Assembly (NCBI GenBank): GCA_027493885.1
Contig: JAOSJZ010000001.1
Span: forward strand, 2,102,622-2,166,621
Reading direction: 5' to 3'
Source of the DNA: Gaiella sp.
Lineage (GTDB): Bacteria > Actinomycetota > Thermoleophilia > Gaiellales > Gaiellaceae
DNA length: 64,000 nucleotides
Part shown: in pieces, positions 8,173 through 19,109 of the stretch
How positions within the stretch are numbered: the first letter of the stretch is position 1
Layout of the letters: every line of letters starts with the position of its first letter
Position numbers and translations under genes: made by a program
The notes under the pieces: generated by a model
Database searches by the model: none
What the model saw: the letters and a program-made list of their open reading frames with translations, nothing else
What the model was told of the DNA's origin: nothing

Positions 8173-8566
8173 TCAGTCGGTCCACCAGCCCTGTTCGATC
8201 ACGGCGTCGTTCGCGTCGGCGACCGGGGCGCCCACCGCGAGGAGCTGCATTCCGTCCGGCCCCGCCTCGGCGCAGCGCCAGACGCCCGGCCCGATCCGCA
8301 CCAGGTCGCCCTCGGCGAGCCTCGACGATCTCGTCGTCGATCTTCATGCGACCGCTGCCCCGGAGGACGACGTAGACCTCCTCCTGGTCGCGGTGCGTGT
8401 GCCCGAACGGGACGCGAAAACCCGGCGCGAGCGTCTCCCGTCCGACGCCGACCACGGTGCCGCCGAGCGCTCTCCGCGCGAACCGGGCCTCGAGGCTCGG
8501 CGAGAGGCCGAACCTCAGGGCCGAGTCCTCGACCTCGTCGATGTTGACCTTCGTGTAGTCGCTCAT
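8173..8566 (-). CDS. Cupin-domain protein (one-base frame break)
   Basis: Small single-domain cupin of about 130 residues, no assigned substrate. The metal-binding His/Glu set is seen in [20 protein letters not shown], followed by [10 protein letters not shown]. Removing one of the two C bases at 8320-8321 brings the frame into [16 protein letters not shown] and ends at TGA 8173-8175 after EQGWWTD, giving the size and C terminus usual for this family. ATG 8564-8566 overlaps the ilvD stop (ATGA), so it is the last gene of the ilv-thr operon. Function is unknown; linkage to ilvD does not define it. Confidence 0.8.
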
Positions 8567-10272
8567 GTCTCGTAGCGCGAGATCGTGACCGCGCCCTGCG
8601 AGGCCGACGAGACGAGGGTCGCGTAGGTCGCAAGGGCTCCGCGGCGGTAGCGCGGCTCCGGCTCGACCCAGCCGGTGAGCCGGGCGGCGAGCTCGTCTTC
8701 GCTCAGCTCGACGTCGAGGACGTGCCGGTCGACGTCGACCACGACCGTGTCGCCCTCTCGCAACGCCGCGAGCGGGCCGCCCTTCGACGCTTCGGGCGCG
8801 ACGTGGCCGACCATGAAGCCGTGGGTCGCGCCGGAGAAGCGCCCGTCGGTGATCAGCGCGACGGACTCCGAGAGCCCCTCGCCGACGATCGCGCCCGTGA
8901 CGTGCAGCATCTCGCGCATCCCCGGGCCGCCGTGGGGGCCCTCGTAGCGGATCACGACGACGTCGCCCGCGCGGATCCCGCCCGCCTTCACGGCGGCGAA
9001 GCAGTCCTCCTCCGAGTCGAACACGCGTGCCGGGCCGCGGTGCACGGTGCGGTCGTGGCCGGCGAGCTTCACGGCGCAGCCCTCGGGCGCGAGGTTGCCG
9101 TAGAGCACGGCCACGCCGCCGCGTGCCTTGAGCGGCTGCTCGATCGGGACGACGACCGTCTGCCCCTCGGTCTCGACAGCGGCGTCGGCGTGCTCGCCGA
9201 GCGTCCTGCCGTCGACCGTGCGCGCACCCTCGTGGAGGAGCCCGGCCTTCCGGAGCTCCCGGGCGACGAGCGCGACGCCGCCGGCGGCGTACATGTCGTT
9301 CGCGTGCCAGCGGCCCCACGGCTTCATGTCCGCGACGATCGGGGTGCGCGCAGACACGCGCTCGAAGTCGTCGATCGTGAAGTCGACCCCGAAGTCGCGG
9401 GCGATCGCGACGAGGTGCAGGACCGCGTTGGTCGAGCCGCCGGTCGCCGCCACCGACGCGACGGCGTTCTCGAACGACTCCTTCGTGACCAGCGTGCGCG
9501 GCGTCACGTTCTCGCGCACGAGCGAGACGGCGAGCCGGCCGAGCTCGTAGGCTGCCTCTTCCTTCGCGCGGTGCATCGCCGGGATGCCGTTCGTGCCGAA
9601 CGGCGAGAGGCCGAGGAAGTCGAGGATCGTCGACATCGTGTTCGCGGTGAACTGGCCGCCGCACGCGCCGGCGCCCGGGCAGGCGACCGACTCGAGCTCG
9701 TGCAGATCGGCGTCCGTGAGCTTCCCCGCCGCATGCGCGCCGATCCCCTCGTAGACGTCGCCGATCGAGACGTCGCGCTGCCTGTACACGCCCGGGGCGA
9801 TCGAGCCCGTGTACGAGACGACGGCGGGGATGTCGAGCCGGCCGACCGCCATCGCCGCCCCCGGGTTCGTCTTGTCGCAGGCGACGAGCATCACGAGGCC
9901 GTCGAAGAGGTGGCCGCGCGCGACGAGCTCGACCGAGTCGGCGATCACCTCGCGTGAGATCAGCGATGCGCGCATCCCGGACGTCCCCATCGAGACGCCG
10001 TCCGACACAGCGATCGTGTTGAACTCCATCGGCGTGCCGCCCGCGTCGCGGACGCCGCGCTTCACGTGCACGGCGAGGTCGCGCTGGTTCAGGTTGCACG
10101 GCATCGTCTCGATCCACGTGGTGCCGACACCGACGATCGGCTTCGCCAGGTCATCGTCGGTGAAGCCGGTGCCCTTCAGCATCGCCCGGGCGCCCGCGCG
10201 GTCGGGCCCGTCGGTCAGCGCGGCGCTCATGCGCTTGGCGGGGTCGGAGGGGGTGTCGTACGGCGTCGTCAC
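8563..10272 (-). CDS. ilvD: Dihydroxy-acid dehydratase
   Basis: Fe-S dependent dehydratase of 569 residues for the common step in isoleucine and valine synthesis. Cluster cysteines are in [12 protein letters not shown] and [14 protein letters not shown]; the Mg-binding [12 protein letters not shown], the carbamylated-Lys region and the C-terminal [21 protein letters not shown] serine motif are all present. The GTG start 10270-10272 overlaps the sulfurtransferase stop (GTGA), and the stop overlaps the cupin ATG, so it is embedded in a tightly coupled operon with ilvB, ilvN and ilvC farther upstream. Confidence 0.96.
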   Translation of the reverse strand: MTTPYDTPSDPAKRMSAALTDGPDRAGARAMLKGTGFTDDDLAKPIVGVGTTWIETMPCNLNQRDLAVHVKRGVRDAGGTPMEFNTIAVSDGVSMGTSGMRASLISREVIADSVELVARGHLFDGLVMLVACDKTNPGAAMAVGRLDIPAVVSYTGSIAPGVYRQRDVSIGDVYEGIGAHAAGKLTDADLHELESVACPGAGACGGQFTANTMSTILDFLGLSPFGTNGIPAMHRAKEEAAYELGRLAVSLVRENVTPRTLVTKESFENAVASVAATGGSTNAVLHLVAIARDFGVDFTIDDFERVSARTPIVADMKPWGRWHANDMYAAGGVALVARELRKAGLLHEGARTVDGRTLGEHADAAVETEGQTVVVPIEQPLKARGGVAVLYGNLAPEGCAVKLAGHDRTVHRGPARVFDSEEDCFAAVKAGGIRAGDVVVIRYEGPHGGPGMREMLHVTGAIVGEGLSESVALITDGRFSGATHGFMVGHVAPEASKGGPLAALREGDTVVVDVDRHVLDVELSEDELAARLTGWVEPEPRYRRGALATYATLVSSASQGAVTISRYET

Positions 10273-10979
10273 GTTGAGTCTCCTCGCTCGATCGGGTTGG
10301 ACGGGTCGCGGCACCACTCGCTGAACGAGCCCGGGTAGAGACGGGCGTCGTCCCGACCTGCGAGCACGAGCCGCAGGATGACCGGCGCGGCACTGACGCC
10401 GGAGCCGCAATAGACGGCGATCTCGTCCGGCTCGATCGCGCCGGCCGGCAGCGGCTCCTCGAAGAACGCGTTCCGCGCGCCTGGGATGCGCCCGGCGACG
10501 GGGTCGAGCGGCTCGACGTCGCCGCGCCAGCGCTCGGGCGCGCGGGCGTCGAGGAGGACGAGCGCCGGGTCGCCGAGGCGCGACCGGATCTCGGCCGCCT
10601 CGATCACGTCGTCGTCGCGCACGTGCGGCACGAACGGCGCCCGCTCGACGCGCGACTCCCGTGTCTCGAGCGCTCCCGCGTAGGCGCGGACGTCGAAGGT
10701 CCCCGCCGCGTCGTGACCGAGGTGGCGGAGCAGCCACCAGCAGCGGGCGGCCCAGCCCGAGCCGTCGTCGTAGGCGAAGACGAAGGTGTCGGGCCCGATC
10801 CCCGCGGCGGCGAAGACGGCTCCCAGCGCGTGCGGGTCGGGGAGAGGGTGGCGCCCGCCGACGGAGGGGTCGCCGGTCGGCGTCGAGAGCTGCGTCTCGG
10901 GGTCGAGCTGGACGGCTCCGGGCACGTGGCCCGCCTCGTAGGCCGCGCGCGGCCGGCAGTCGACGAGACGGACGCTCAC
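10269..10979 (-). CDS. Thiosulfate/3-mercaptopyruvate sulfurtransferase
   Basis: Tandem-rhodanese protein of 236 residues. The inactive N-terminal rhodanese fold ([18 protein letters not shown]) is followed by the active one, whose loop [13 protein letters not shown] carries the persulfide-forming Cys; CGSGV[ST]A is the mercaptopyruvate sulfurtransferase form of the loop. It is a little shorter than usual (about 280 residues). GTG 10977-10979 overlaps the thrB stop (GTGA). Its place between thrB and ilvD suggests only co-expression; a link to sulfur transfer for methionine or cysteine is possible given the SAM-regulated ThrC-like gene nearby, but unproven. Confidence 0.88.
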   Translation of the reverse strand: MSVRLVDCRPRAAYEAGHVPGAVQLDPETQLSTPTGDPSVGGRHPLPDPHALGAVFAAAGIGPDTFVFAYDDGSGWAARCWWLLRHLGHDAAGTFDVRAYAGALETRESRVERAPFVPHVRDDDVIEAAEIRSRLGDPALVLLDARAPERWRGDVEPLDPVAGRIPGARNAFFEEPLPAGAIEPDEIAVYCGSGVSAAPVILRLVLAGRDDARLYPGSFSEWCRDPSNPIERGDST

Positions 10980-11789
10980 AACGCGCCCCGCGGCGAGACG
11001 GCGAGCACGCGGACGTCGTGCTCGGGGAAGCGGCCGGCCAGGGCCGCCGCACACCGTGTGGCGTCGTCCGCCCACACGATCACGGACGGCCCGGAGCCGG
11101 ACAGAGTCGCGCCGCGGGCGCCGCGGGGAGGGTCGGCCCTGACGGCCTCGAGTGCGGCAGAGGGGCGATACGGCTCGTGCAGCCAGTCGTCGAGGCCGGC
11201 GGCAAAGAGCTCCGCGTCGTGCGAGGCGGCGCCCGCGGCGAGGAGCGCCGCGCGGGCCGCGGTCGCCGCGGCGTCGGCGTGCGGCACGGAGGCGGGGAGC
11301 GCCCGCCGCGAAGCCTCGGTCGGCATCCGCCCGTGCGGGACGAGGGCAACCGGGGCCAGCGGGAGCCGGCGAGCGATCCGGGCGATCCGCCCCTCCCACG
11401 TCAGCGTGACGCCGCCGACGAGCGCCGCGGCGAGGTTGTCGGCGTGGCTCTCGAGCCCGAGGCCCGCGGCGAGGAGCTCCTCCGCGTCCCCCGCCGGGGG
11501 CGGCCGCCGCGAGCCCCAGTGCGATCGCGGCGGCGGACGAGCCGAGGCCGCGCTCGAGCGGGATCCGGTTCACGAAGCGAAACCGCTTCCCCGCCGGGTT
11601 GGCGAGAAGCGCGTATGCCCGCACCGCCAGGTTTCCCCCGTCCTCCGCGAGCTCCCCGGAGCCCTCGCCCTCGACGACGACGCCGTCGCCGTCCGTCACC
11701 TCGAGCTCGTTCCAGAGGTCGAGCGCCACCGCGGCGCAGTCGAAGCCGGGCCCGAGGTTCGCCGAGGTCGCGGGCGCACGGAAGATCAC
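10976..11789 (-). CDS. thrB: Homoserine kinase (one-base frame break)
   Basis: GHMP-family kinase making O-phosphohomoserine, substrate of threonine synthase and here possibly also of the second ThrC-like enzyme. [18 protein letters not shown] and the ATP loop [19 protein letters not shown] are in one frame; [20 protein letters not shown], the [11 protein letters not shown] block and [13 protein letters not shown] are in another. Deleting one base from the five C at 11488-11492 joins them and gives 270 residues. It starts at ATG 11787-11789. Its stop overlaps the sulfurtransferase GTG. The intact GHMP motifs argue that the break is a sequence error. Confidence 0.9.
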
Positions 11790-11906
11790 GATCCTCTTCT
11801 AGCGCTTCCCGGGCTCGGAGGCGCCACTTGGCCGCCAGGCGCGTCGTGCGGCGAGAGGACGCTCGGGCATGCCGGACATTGTCCTCACCGCCCGACCGGA
11901 AAGCGG

Positions 11907-12270
11907 CTACGTGGCAGCCGCCTCGCCGAGGAAGGCTGCGACGGCACGGTTGAAGCCATCCGGATTGTCGAGGTTGGCGATGTGACCCGCGCGCGGAATC
12001 ATCTCGAAGCGCGCCTTCGGAAGGACCCGGGGACGCGATCGAGAGGGTGACGCGAAGCCGGCGGCGAGAACGAGTCGGGACACTCGCTCGGGTCGGTCGA
12101 TCGCAAAGCGCAGCGCGACGAGACTGCCCCAGGAGAGACCGCAGAGATCCGCGCCCACGAGCTCGAGCGCGTCCAACGCCGAGACCGCCTTCTCCATCGA
12201 TAGCTCGAGCTCAGGGGCGATCCCATACCGTGGAGGAACACGAGTGGCGAAACAGGCGTCCTCGGCGCGG
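11907..12270 (-). pseudogene. Remnant of an alpha/beta-hydrolase
   Basis: Pieces of an alpha/beta-hydrolase are visible in two frames. LVFLHGMG (12244-12221) is the strand plus oxyanion loop; ALELVGADLCGLSWGSLVAL holds the nucleophile elbow GLSWGS; IPRAGHIANLDNPDGF carries the catalytic His. About 50 residues that normally separate HGMG from the elbow helix, and most of the cap and the acid-residue segment between RLVLAAGF and the His, are missing. The loss exceeds what single-base errors can explain, so this is taken as a decayed gene sitting inside the thr operon between thrC and thrB. Confidence 0.7.
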
Positions 12271-12432
12271 GAAGACTAGGCGCGGCCGGGAGGCATCGAC
12301 GAACACTGGCGCACCGAGCGTCTGGCGTCGGCGACGGTCGCTGGCGCGGGTCTCGCAACTTTCCGTGCCTCATTCTCCTTCCGTGTCTCTGGCGATCGGA
12401 CGGCGCCCTCGCCACCCGTGGCTCCAAGGGAG
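12271..12432. other. Spacer between hydrolase remnant and thrC
   Basis: No gene, strong hairpin or promoter motif was recognised here. The stretch lies inside the long ilv-thr transcription unit, and may be further remains of the decayed hydrolase. Confidence 0.4.
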
Positions 12433-13482
12433 TCAGCCGCCGGAGCGAGCGGAGGGAGAGGCCGCGGCGATGGCGTCGGGATCGGGGTCGACGAGCGCGG
12501 GCGGCGGCGCGAGACGGTCGGCGACCGCCGGATCCTTGAGCCCGTGGCCCGTGATCGTGACGGCGAGCCGCTCGCCCTCGACGTCGCCCCGGAGCACCGC
12601 GGCCAGCCCGGCCGCGGACGACGGCTCGCAGAAGAGCCCTTCCTCGACGGCGAGCCGACGCCAGGCGGCGACGAGCTCGTCGTCGTCGGCCGCGACGATA
12701 CGCGCCCCCGCGGCGGCGACGGCGGCCGCGTGGACCGGGGCGCCGATCCGGATCGCGGTCGCGAGTGTCTCGCGCCGTCGGGCCGCCTCGACCGAGACGA
12801 GCGGCGTGTCGACGCCGAGCTCGCGGAGCGCCTGCGCGTACGACGACGTGTTGCCGCCGCCGCCATACGGCAGGACGAACGCGTCGGGCGGCGCTCCGAG
12901 CTCCTCGACGATCTCGAGCACGGCGGTCTTCTGGCCCTCGCGCCTGTAGGGGTTGAGCGAGTTGACGAGCACGTGCGTTCCGCGCGCGGCGAGCTCCTGC
13001 GCGGCCGCGAGAGCCTCGTCGAAGTCGCCGCGGACCTCGAGCACCGTCGCCCCGAGCATGCGCGTCTGCGCGAGCTTTGCCCCCGAGACCGCGCCCTGCG
13101 GCGTGAGCACGACGGCGGGGAGGCCGGCCCGCGCCGCGTACGCCGCGGCGCTTCCCGCGGTGTTCCCGGTCGAGGCGCAGAGAACCGCCTGGGCGCCCTC
13201 CTCGAGCGCCTTCGAGACCGCGAGCGTCATCCCGCGGTCCTTGTACGAGCCGGTCGGGTTCGAAGCCTCCCACTTGAGCCAGAGCTCGCGCAGACCTGCG
13301 GCCCGCGCGAGCCTGGGTGCCCGAAGAAGCGGTGTCGATCCTTCTCCCAGCGTGACGACGGGCGTCGTCGCGGTCACCGGCAGCCGGTCGCGGTAGCGCT
13401 CGATCAGCGCCGCGGTCAACGCTCGCAGCACCCCTCTGGAGCGCTCGGCACACATCTGGCGCGCCGGGCCCTCGACGGACAT
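12433..13482 (-). CDS. thrC: Threonine synthase
   Basis: PLP enzyme of about 349 residues turning O-phosphohomoserine into threonine. YRDRLPV, LGEGSTPLLRAPRLA, the PLP-lysine motif NPTGSYKDRGM, the phosphate-binding LCASTGNTAGS and the C-terminal CEPSSAAGLAAVL match the short actinobacterial ThrC without a zinc ribbon. Position between hom and thrB fixes its role. The start is uncertain: an ATG at 13525 would translate a copy of the GGTGTC palindrome, so ATG 13480-13482 is used; GTG 13429-13431, nearer the conserved YRDRLPV, is also possible. Confidence 0.92.
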   Translation of the reverse strand: MSVEGPARQMCAERSRGVLRALTAALIERYRDRLPVTATTPVVTLGEGSTPLLRAPRLARAAGLRELWLKWEASNPTGSYKDRGMTLAVSKALEEGAQAVLCASTGNTAGSAAAYAARAGLPAVVLTPQGAVSGAKLAQTRMLGATVLEVRGDFDEALAAAQELAARGTHVLVNSLNPYRREGQKTAVLEIVEELGAPPDAFVLPYGGGGNTSSYAQALRELGVDTPLVSVEAARRRETLATAIRIGAPVHAAAVAAAGARIVAADDDELVAAWRRLAVEEGLFCEPSSAAGLAAVLRGDVEGERLAVTITGHGLKDPAVADRLAPPPALVDPDPDAIAAASPSARSGG

Positions 13483-13584
13483 CGGTGTCTGACACCGCGC
13501 ACGGACAACGCGTGGCTCGACCCGCATGGGGTCTGGGCTCTGTGGAGAATCGGTGACGGTCCGGACACGAAGGTGTCAGACACC
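13483..13584. repeat. Pair of GGTGTC-N-GACACC palindromes between hom and thrC
   Basis: CGGTGTCTGACACCG (13483-13497) and GGTGTCAGACACC (13572-13584) bracket about 75 bases. The same palindrome occurs as a second pair at 52913-53076. In front of copy 13572 lies TGTGGAGAATCGG...TCCGG, which resembles TGTGGAGCGATTGG...TCCGG beside the other pair, so a longer degenerate unit is shared. This is a dispersed repeat, not a site tied to thrC; it may also distort the N-terminal reading of neighbouring genes. Confidence 0.75.
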
Positions 13585-13597
13585 GTACTTGCGTCGA

Positions 13598-14891
13598 TCA
13601 CGCCCAGCCGAGCTCCTCGACCCCCCGCTCGGAGACGACGGGGAGCGCGCTCGCCTCGCCGCGCGACTCGGGCAGCAGCCTGATCGCGGCAAGCGCGGCG
13701 TCGACGCGTCCCGCCGGCGCCTCGTGGGTGACGATGTGGAGCACGGCGTGGCCGTTTGCGGGCTGCTGGACGAGCCGTGCGACCGAGACGCCCTCGACCG
13801 CGAGCTCCTGCGCGAGGCGCGCGAGGACGCCCGCGCGATCCTCGACGAGAAGCCTCAGATACCAGGGTGACGAGAGCTCGCCCGGGGGCATCCGCTCGAC
13901 GTGGCGCCAGACGGGGTCACCCTGGAGGAAGCCGGTGCCGGTCGTGCCGACGATCGAGACGAGGTCGGCGACGACGGCGCTCGCCGTCTCGATGCCGCCG
14001 GCCCCCGGGCCCTCGAGCGTGATCTCGCGAATTGCGTCGCCCTGGAGCATCACCGCGTTGAACGGCCCGTCGACGGCGGCCAGTGGGTGGTGAGCGTCGA
14101 CGAACGCCGGGCCGACGCGGACGTCGACGCGCCCGTGCGTGAGCGTCGCGCGGCCGAGGAGCTTCACGTGCATGTCGAGCGCGCGCGCCGCCTCGACGTG
14201 TTCCTCGCGAAGCGCCTCGATCCCCTCGACCTCGACCCACTCCAGGGGCACGCGCGAGCCGAACGCGACCGTAGCGAGGATCGCCATCTTCGCCGCCGCG
14301 TCGAGGCCGCCGACGTCGTCCGAGGGGTCGGCTTCCGCGTACCCGAGCCGCTGCGCGTCGGCGAGTGCCTCCGCGTAGGACTGGCCCTCGCTCATGGCCG
14401 AGAGGATGAAGTTCGTCGTCCCGTTGACGATCCCGAGCACGCGGTGGACATTCGTGACGACGAGCGACTCGCGCAGCACTTTGATCACGGGGATCGCGGC
14501 GCACACGGACGCCTCGAAGCGGAGCTGTGCCCCGCCGGCGGCCGCTGCCGAGAAGAGCTCTGCGCCGTGCCGCGCGACGAGCTGCTTGTTCGCGGTCACG
14601 ACCGAGCGGCCGGAGCGGAGCAGGGCGAGCACGTGATCGCCGGCCGGCTCGACGCCGCCCATCACCTCGGCGACGAGCCGCACCGAGGCATCGTCGAGGA
14701 TCGCGGAGACGTCCGTCGTGAGGACGCCGGGGCCGGGGTCGAATCCCCGCTCGCGGGCGGGGTCACGGACGAGGGCCCTGACGACCCGCAGCCGGTGGCC
14801 CGTCGCGCGCTCGATCTCGTCGCCCTGCTCCGAGAGCAGGCGGTGGACGGCGGCGCCGACCGTCCCGTAGCCGAGGAGGGCTACGGGAACG

Positions 14892-14905
<14 letters not shown>
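13598..14905 (-). CDS. hom: Homoserine dehydrogenase
   Basis: Monofunctional NAD(P)-dependent homoserine dehydrogenase of 435 residues, supplying homoserine for threonine and methionine. [15 protein letters not shown] is the nucleotide-binding loop; [26 protein letters not shown] and [17 protein letters not shown] are catalytic-domain signatures. A C-terminal ACT domain (about residues 350-425) would sense threonine. It overlaps the end of ilvC by 14 bases, so it is translated from the same message. No aspartokinase gene is in the window. Confidence 0.95.
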
Positions 14906-15887
<982 letters not shown>

Positions 15888-15936
15888 GCGTCTGTCCTTT
15901 CGGGTGCGGGGGTCGAGATTCGGGAACGGTGCGTCC

Positions 15937-16449
15937 CTAGATTGCCGCCAGCCGGCGCGTCGCGCGTCGCCTGGCGGACGCCCGCGGGACTCCGACCCGC
16001 CCCGTGCGGACGAGATCGAGGATCCCGTAGGGCCTGCAGAGCTCGTGGAACGCGTCGAGCTCCTCGGGCGTGCCTGTGAGCTCTAGCACGACGGCGTCCG
16101 AGCCGACGTCCAGCAGGCGCCCGCCGAGCGCCTCCGCCGTCGTGACGAGCTCGGCCCGCCGCTCGGGCGCAGCCGAGACGCGGATCACGAGCAGCTCCCG
16201 CTCGACAGCCTCCCCGGAGACGAGCTCGGTGACGCGCAGCACGTTGACGAGCTTGTGGATCTGCTTCTCGATCTGCTCGAGCGAGTGCTGCGTGCAGTCG
16301 ACGCGCAGCGTGATGCAGGAGACGCCCGCCCGCTCGGTCGGCCCGACGGCGAGCGAATCGATGTTGAACCCGCGCCGCGCGAACATCGTCGTGATCCGCG
16401 TCAGCGCTCCGGGCCGGTCTTCGACGACCACGGACAGCGTGTGCTTCAT
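15937..16449 (-). CDS. ilvN: Acetolactate synthase regulatory subunit
   Basis: Small subunit of 170 residues. The N-terminal ACT domain ([35 protein letters not shown]) binds valine; the C-terminal ALS_ss_C domain spans about residues 85-160 ([17 protein letters not shown]). ATG 16447-16449 overlaps the ilvB stop as ATGA, so subunits are made in tandem. It confers feedback control and full activity on IlvB. Confidence 0.95.
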   Translation of the reverse strand: MKHTLSVVVEDRPGALTRITTMFARRGFNIDSLAVGPTERAGVSCITLRVDCTQHSLEQIEKQIHKLVNVLRVTELVSGEAVERELLVIRVSAAPERRAELVTTAEALGGRLLDVGSDAVVLELTGTPEELDAFHELCRPYGILDLVRTGRVGVPRASARRRATRRLAAI

Positions 16450-18173
16450 CAGAGGGCCCTCGCTTCCACGGTCGTGTCGGCGGACGGGTGGTCGAGCATC
16501 TCGAGCGCCGCCGCACCGGGGGGGATCATCGGGAACACCTGCTCGGCCGGGTCGACGCGGCAGTCGACGACGACCGTCCTCCCGAGCGCGAGCGCCTCTG
16601 CGAGCGCCGGCTCGAGCCGCGCCGCGTCGTCGACGACCATCCCCACGCCGCCGTACGCTTCGGCAAGCCTGGCGTAGTCGGGGACCTGGGCGGTCAGGTG
16701 GACGTGCGAGCGCCGCCCGTCCAGGAACATGTCCTGCCACTGCGTGACCATCCCGAGGTGGGCGTTGTTGACGAGGACGACGACGACCGGCAGGTCCTCG
16801 AGCACCGCCGTGACGAGCTCCTGCGCGGTCATCTGGAAGCAGCCGTCGCCGTCGACGCAGACGACCGTCGCCTCGGGGCGGGCAGCCTTCGCGCCGATCG
16901 CGGCGGGGATGCCGTAGCCCATCGTTCCGAGCCCGCCCGAGGTGATGAAGCTGCGCGGCCGCTCGGAGCGGACGTACTGCATCGCCCACATCTGGTGCTG
17001 GCCGACGCCGGTGGTGACGATGGTGTCCGTTCCCGCCGTGAGCCGCTGGAGCGCTTCGAGGACCTGTTGCGGCTTGAGCCACTCGTCGCTCGACTCGTAG
17101 ACGAGCGGGAACTCGTCGCGCCAGGCGCGGAGCTGCGCGAGCCACGCCTCGGGCACGGGCGCGCCCTCGGCGCGCTGCGCGGCGACCTCGTCCGCGAGCG
17201 CGTCGACCGCCGTCGCGAGCGGACCGACGACCGGGATGTCGGCATCCCGGAGCTTCGAGATCTCCGCGGGGTCGATGTCGAGGTGGACGATCGTGGCCCC
17301 CGGCGCGAACGCGGAGAGCTTGCCCGTGACACGGTCGTCGAACCGCGCCCCGATCGCGACGAGGACGTCGCAGGTGTTCATCGCGAGGTTCGACCACTTC
17401 GGCCCGTGCATCCCCGGCCAGCCGAAATGGAGCTCGTGCGCCTCCGGGAACGCGCTCTTTCCCATCAGCGTCGTGACGACGGGAAGAGAGCCGGTCTCGG
17501 CGAGGCGGAGCAGCTCGGCGCAGGCGTTGCCGTTGAGCGTGCCACCGCCGACGTAGAGCACCGGCTTGCGCGCGTGCGCAATCGCACGGCCCGCGTCGCG
17601 GACCTGGAGCGGATGCACCTTCGTCGGCGGCCTCCAGCCGGGCAGCTCGACCTCGGCGGGGTACGAGTAGTCGAGCGTCGCCTCCTGGAGGTCCCGCGGG
17701 ACGTCGACGAGGACCGGCCCGCAGCGTCCGGTGCGTGCGACGTGGAACGCGGCCTTCATCACCGCCGGAATGTCCCGTACGTCGTCGACGAGCCACGAGT
17801 GCTTGACGATCGGCATCGTGATCCCAGTGATGTCGCACTCCTGGAAGGCGTCGGTGCCGATCAGGCTCGAGCGCACCTGGCCCGTGATGCAGACGAGCGG
17901 CGTCGAGTCCATCCACGCGTCCGCGATCGGGGTGACGAGGTTCGTCGCACCGGGCCCCGAGGTCGCGATCGCCACCCCGACGCGCCCGGACGCGCGGGCG
18001 TAGCCCTGGGCCATGTGCCCTGCGCCCTGCTCGTGCCGGGCGAGAACGTGCCGAACGGTCGTCCCGCGCGCCATCGCGTCGTACGTCGGCATGATCGCGC
18101 CGCCGGGGATCCCGAACATCACCTCGACGCCTTCGGCCTCGAGCGAGCGCAGGATCGCGTCGCCCCCGGTCAT
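16449..18173 (-). CDS. ilvB: Acetolactate synthase catalytic subunit
   Basis: ThDP- and FAD-dependent enzyme of 574 residues. The catalytic Glu is in LARHEQGAGHMAQGYARA; GDGCFQMTAQELVTAV plus NNAHLGMV forms the ThDP/Mg motif; GIPAAIGAKAA and RFDDRVTGK are family blocks. ATG 18171-18173 follows the stop of the upstream isopropylmalate-dehydrogenase-like gene; a GTG two codons earlier would overlap that stop as GTGA and is also possible. With IlvN it makes acetolactate or acetohydroxybutyrate for Ile/Val/Leu synthesis. Confidence 0.95.
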   Translation of the reverse strand: MTGGDAILRSLEAEGVEVMFGIPGGAIMPTYDAMARGTTVRHVLARHEQGAGHMAQGYARASGRVGVAIATSGPGATNLVTPIADAWMDSTPLVCITGQVRSSLIGTDAFQECDITGITMPIVKHSWLVDDVRDIPAVMKAAFHVARTGRCGPVLVDVPRDLQEATLDYSYPAEVELPGWRPPTKVHPLQVRDAGRAIAHARKPVLYVGGGTLNGNACAELLRLAETGSLPVVTTLMGKSAFPEAHELHFGWPGMHGPKWSNLAMNTCDVLVAIGARFDDRVTGKLSAFAPGATIVHLDIDPAEISKLRDADIPVVGPLATAVDALADEVAAQRAEGAPVPEAWLAQLRAWRDEFPLVYESSDEWLKPQQVLEALQRLTAGTDTIVTTGVGQHQMWAMQYVRSERPRSFITSGGLGTMGYGIPAAIGAKAARPEATVVCVDGDGCFQMTAQELVTAVLEDLPVVVVLVNNAHLGMVTQWQDMFLDGRRSHVHLTAQVPDYARLAEAYGGVGMVVDDAARLEPALAEALALGRTVVVDCRVDPAEQVFPMIPPGAAALEMLDHPSADTTVEARAL

Positions 18174-18175
18174 CC

Positions 18176-19109
18176 TCACGGGCCCACCCCCAGCGCGAAC
18201 TCCGTGTCGCGGCGGGCGCTGCGCAGGAGCGCCAGCACCGCGTCGACGAACTCGCGCGTCGTGGCGGCGACGCCCGGCCCCGCGAGCTCCGACGGGCGAC
18301 GGGACGCGCGGAGCGCCGCGGTGAGGCTCTCCTCGAGCGCCTCGCCCGCCGCGGTGCGCCCGAGCCCCTCCGAGAGGAGCAGCGCCGTCGCGAGCAGCAT
18401 CGCGCTCGGGTCGGCGACGCCGTGGCCGGCGAGCTCGCTCGCCGTCCCCTGCGCCGGGCCGAACAGGCTCGGGCCGGTCGGCGAGAGATGTCCGGAGGCG
18501 ACGAGACGGCGCCGGCCGCCCAGGCGCGGAGCCTCCGCAACCGCATCGCCGAGGACGCCTTCCGCGGCAAGCACGCCGGTGGAGCCGGCGGCGAGCGCAC
18601 GGAGCGCCACCGTCAGCGTGACGTGCTGGACCTCGACGCCGGGATGGCGGTCGGCATGCCGGTCGACGCGGGTTGCCCACGCCTCGGACACGCCGACGGA
18701 GGTGAGGCGTCCGTCACGCGTGCGCGCGGTCGCGAACGCGCGGTCGAGCGTCCAGTCGATCGCCCCCGTCGTGCAGCGGCGCGAACGTCGTCGCCTCGCC
18801 GGTGTCGTCGAGCACGCGCGTCACGCGCGCGCCGAGATCGAGCGCCGCTCGCAGCCCCTCGAGAGCGGGTGCGGCGTCGCCGGCGACGAGCACCGCGTCC
18901 GCGCTCGCGGTCGCCTGACGCGTGGCCGCGGGCAGAGGATGCCCCGAACGGGTGAGCGCCTCGGTGTCGAAGGGCGGGTGCAGCTCCTCGACGGCGAAGC
19001 CGTGCTCGCGGGCGAGACCGCCGAGCGCACGGCTCGCCGCCGCGGTGATCTCGGGGCCGATCCCGTGGCCGGCGAGGCACGCGACGACGTACGTCCGGCG
19101 GCCGGTCAT
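18176..19109 (-). CDS. Isopropylmalate-dehydrogenase-like protein without catalytic motifs (one-base frame break)
   Basis: About 310 residues after removing one base from the five C at 18763-18767. The ends resemble LeuB: CLAGHGIGPEITAAASRAL at the N terminus, then TGPSLFGPAQGTASELAGHG and VADPSAMLLATALLLSEGLGR. In between, the LeuB substrate and catalytic segments (RELxGGxYFG, the Lys of VDKxNVL, the Asp of ALVDSFAM) are absent and the protein is shorter. It therefore looks like a paralogue that has lost dehydrogenase activity, yet it is the first gene of the ilv operon and stops four bases before ilvB. A regulatory or scaffolding role is possible but unsupported. Confidence 0.75.

Noticed and set aside
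7460..10117. An 885-codon open frame covering vapC, cupin and ilvD regions
   Set aside because: Only the cupin N-terminal part is real; the remainder is out of frame with ilvD.
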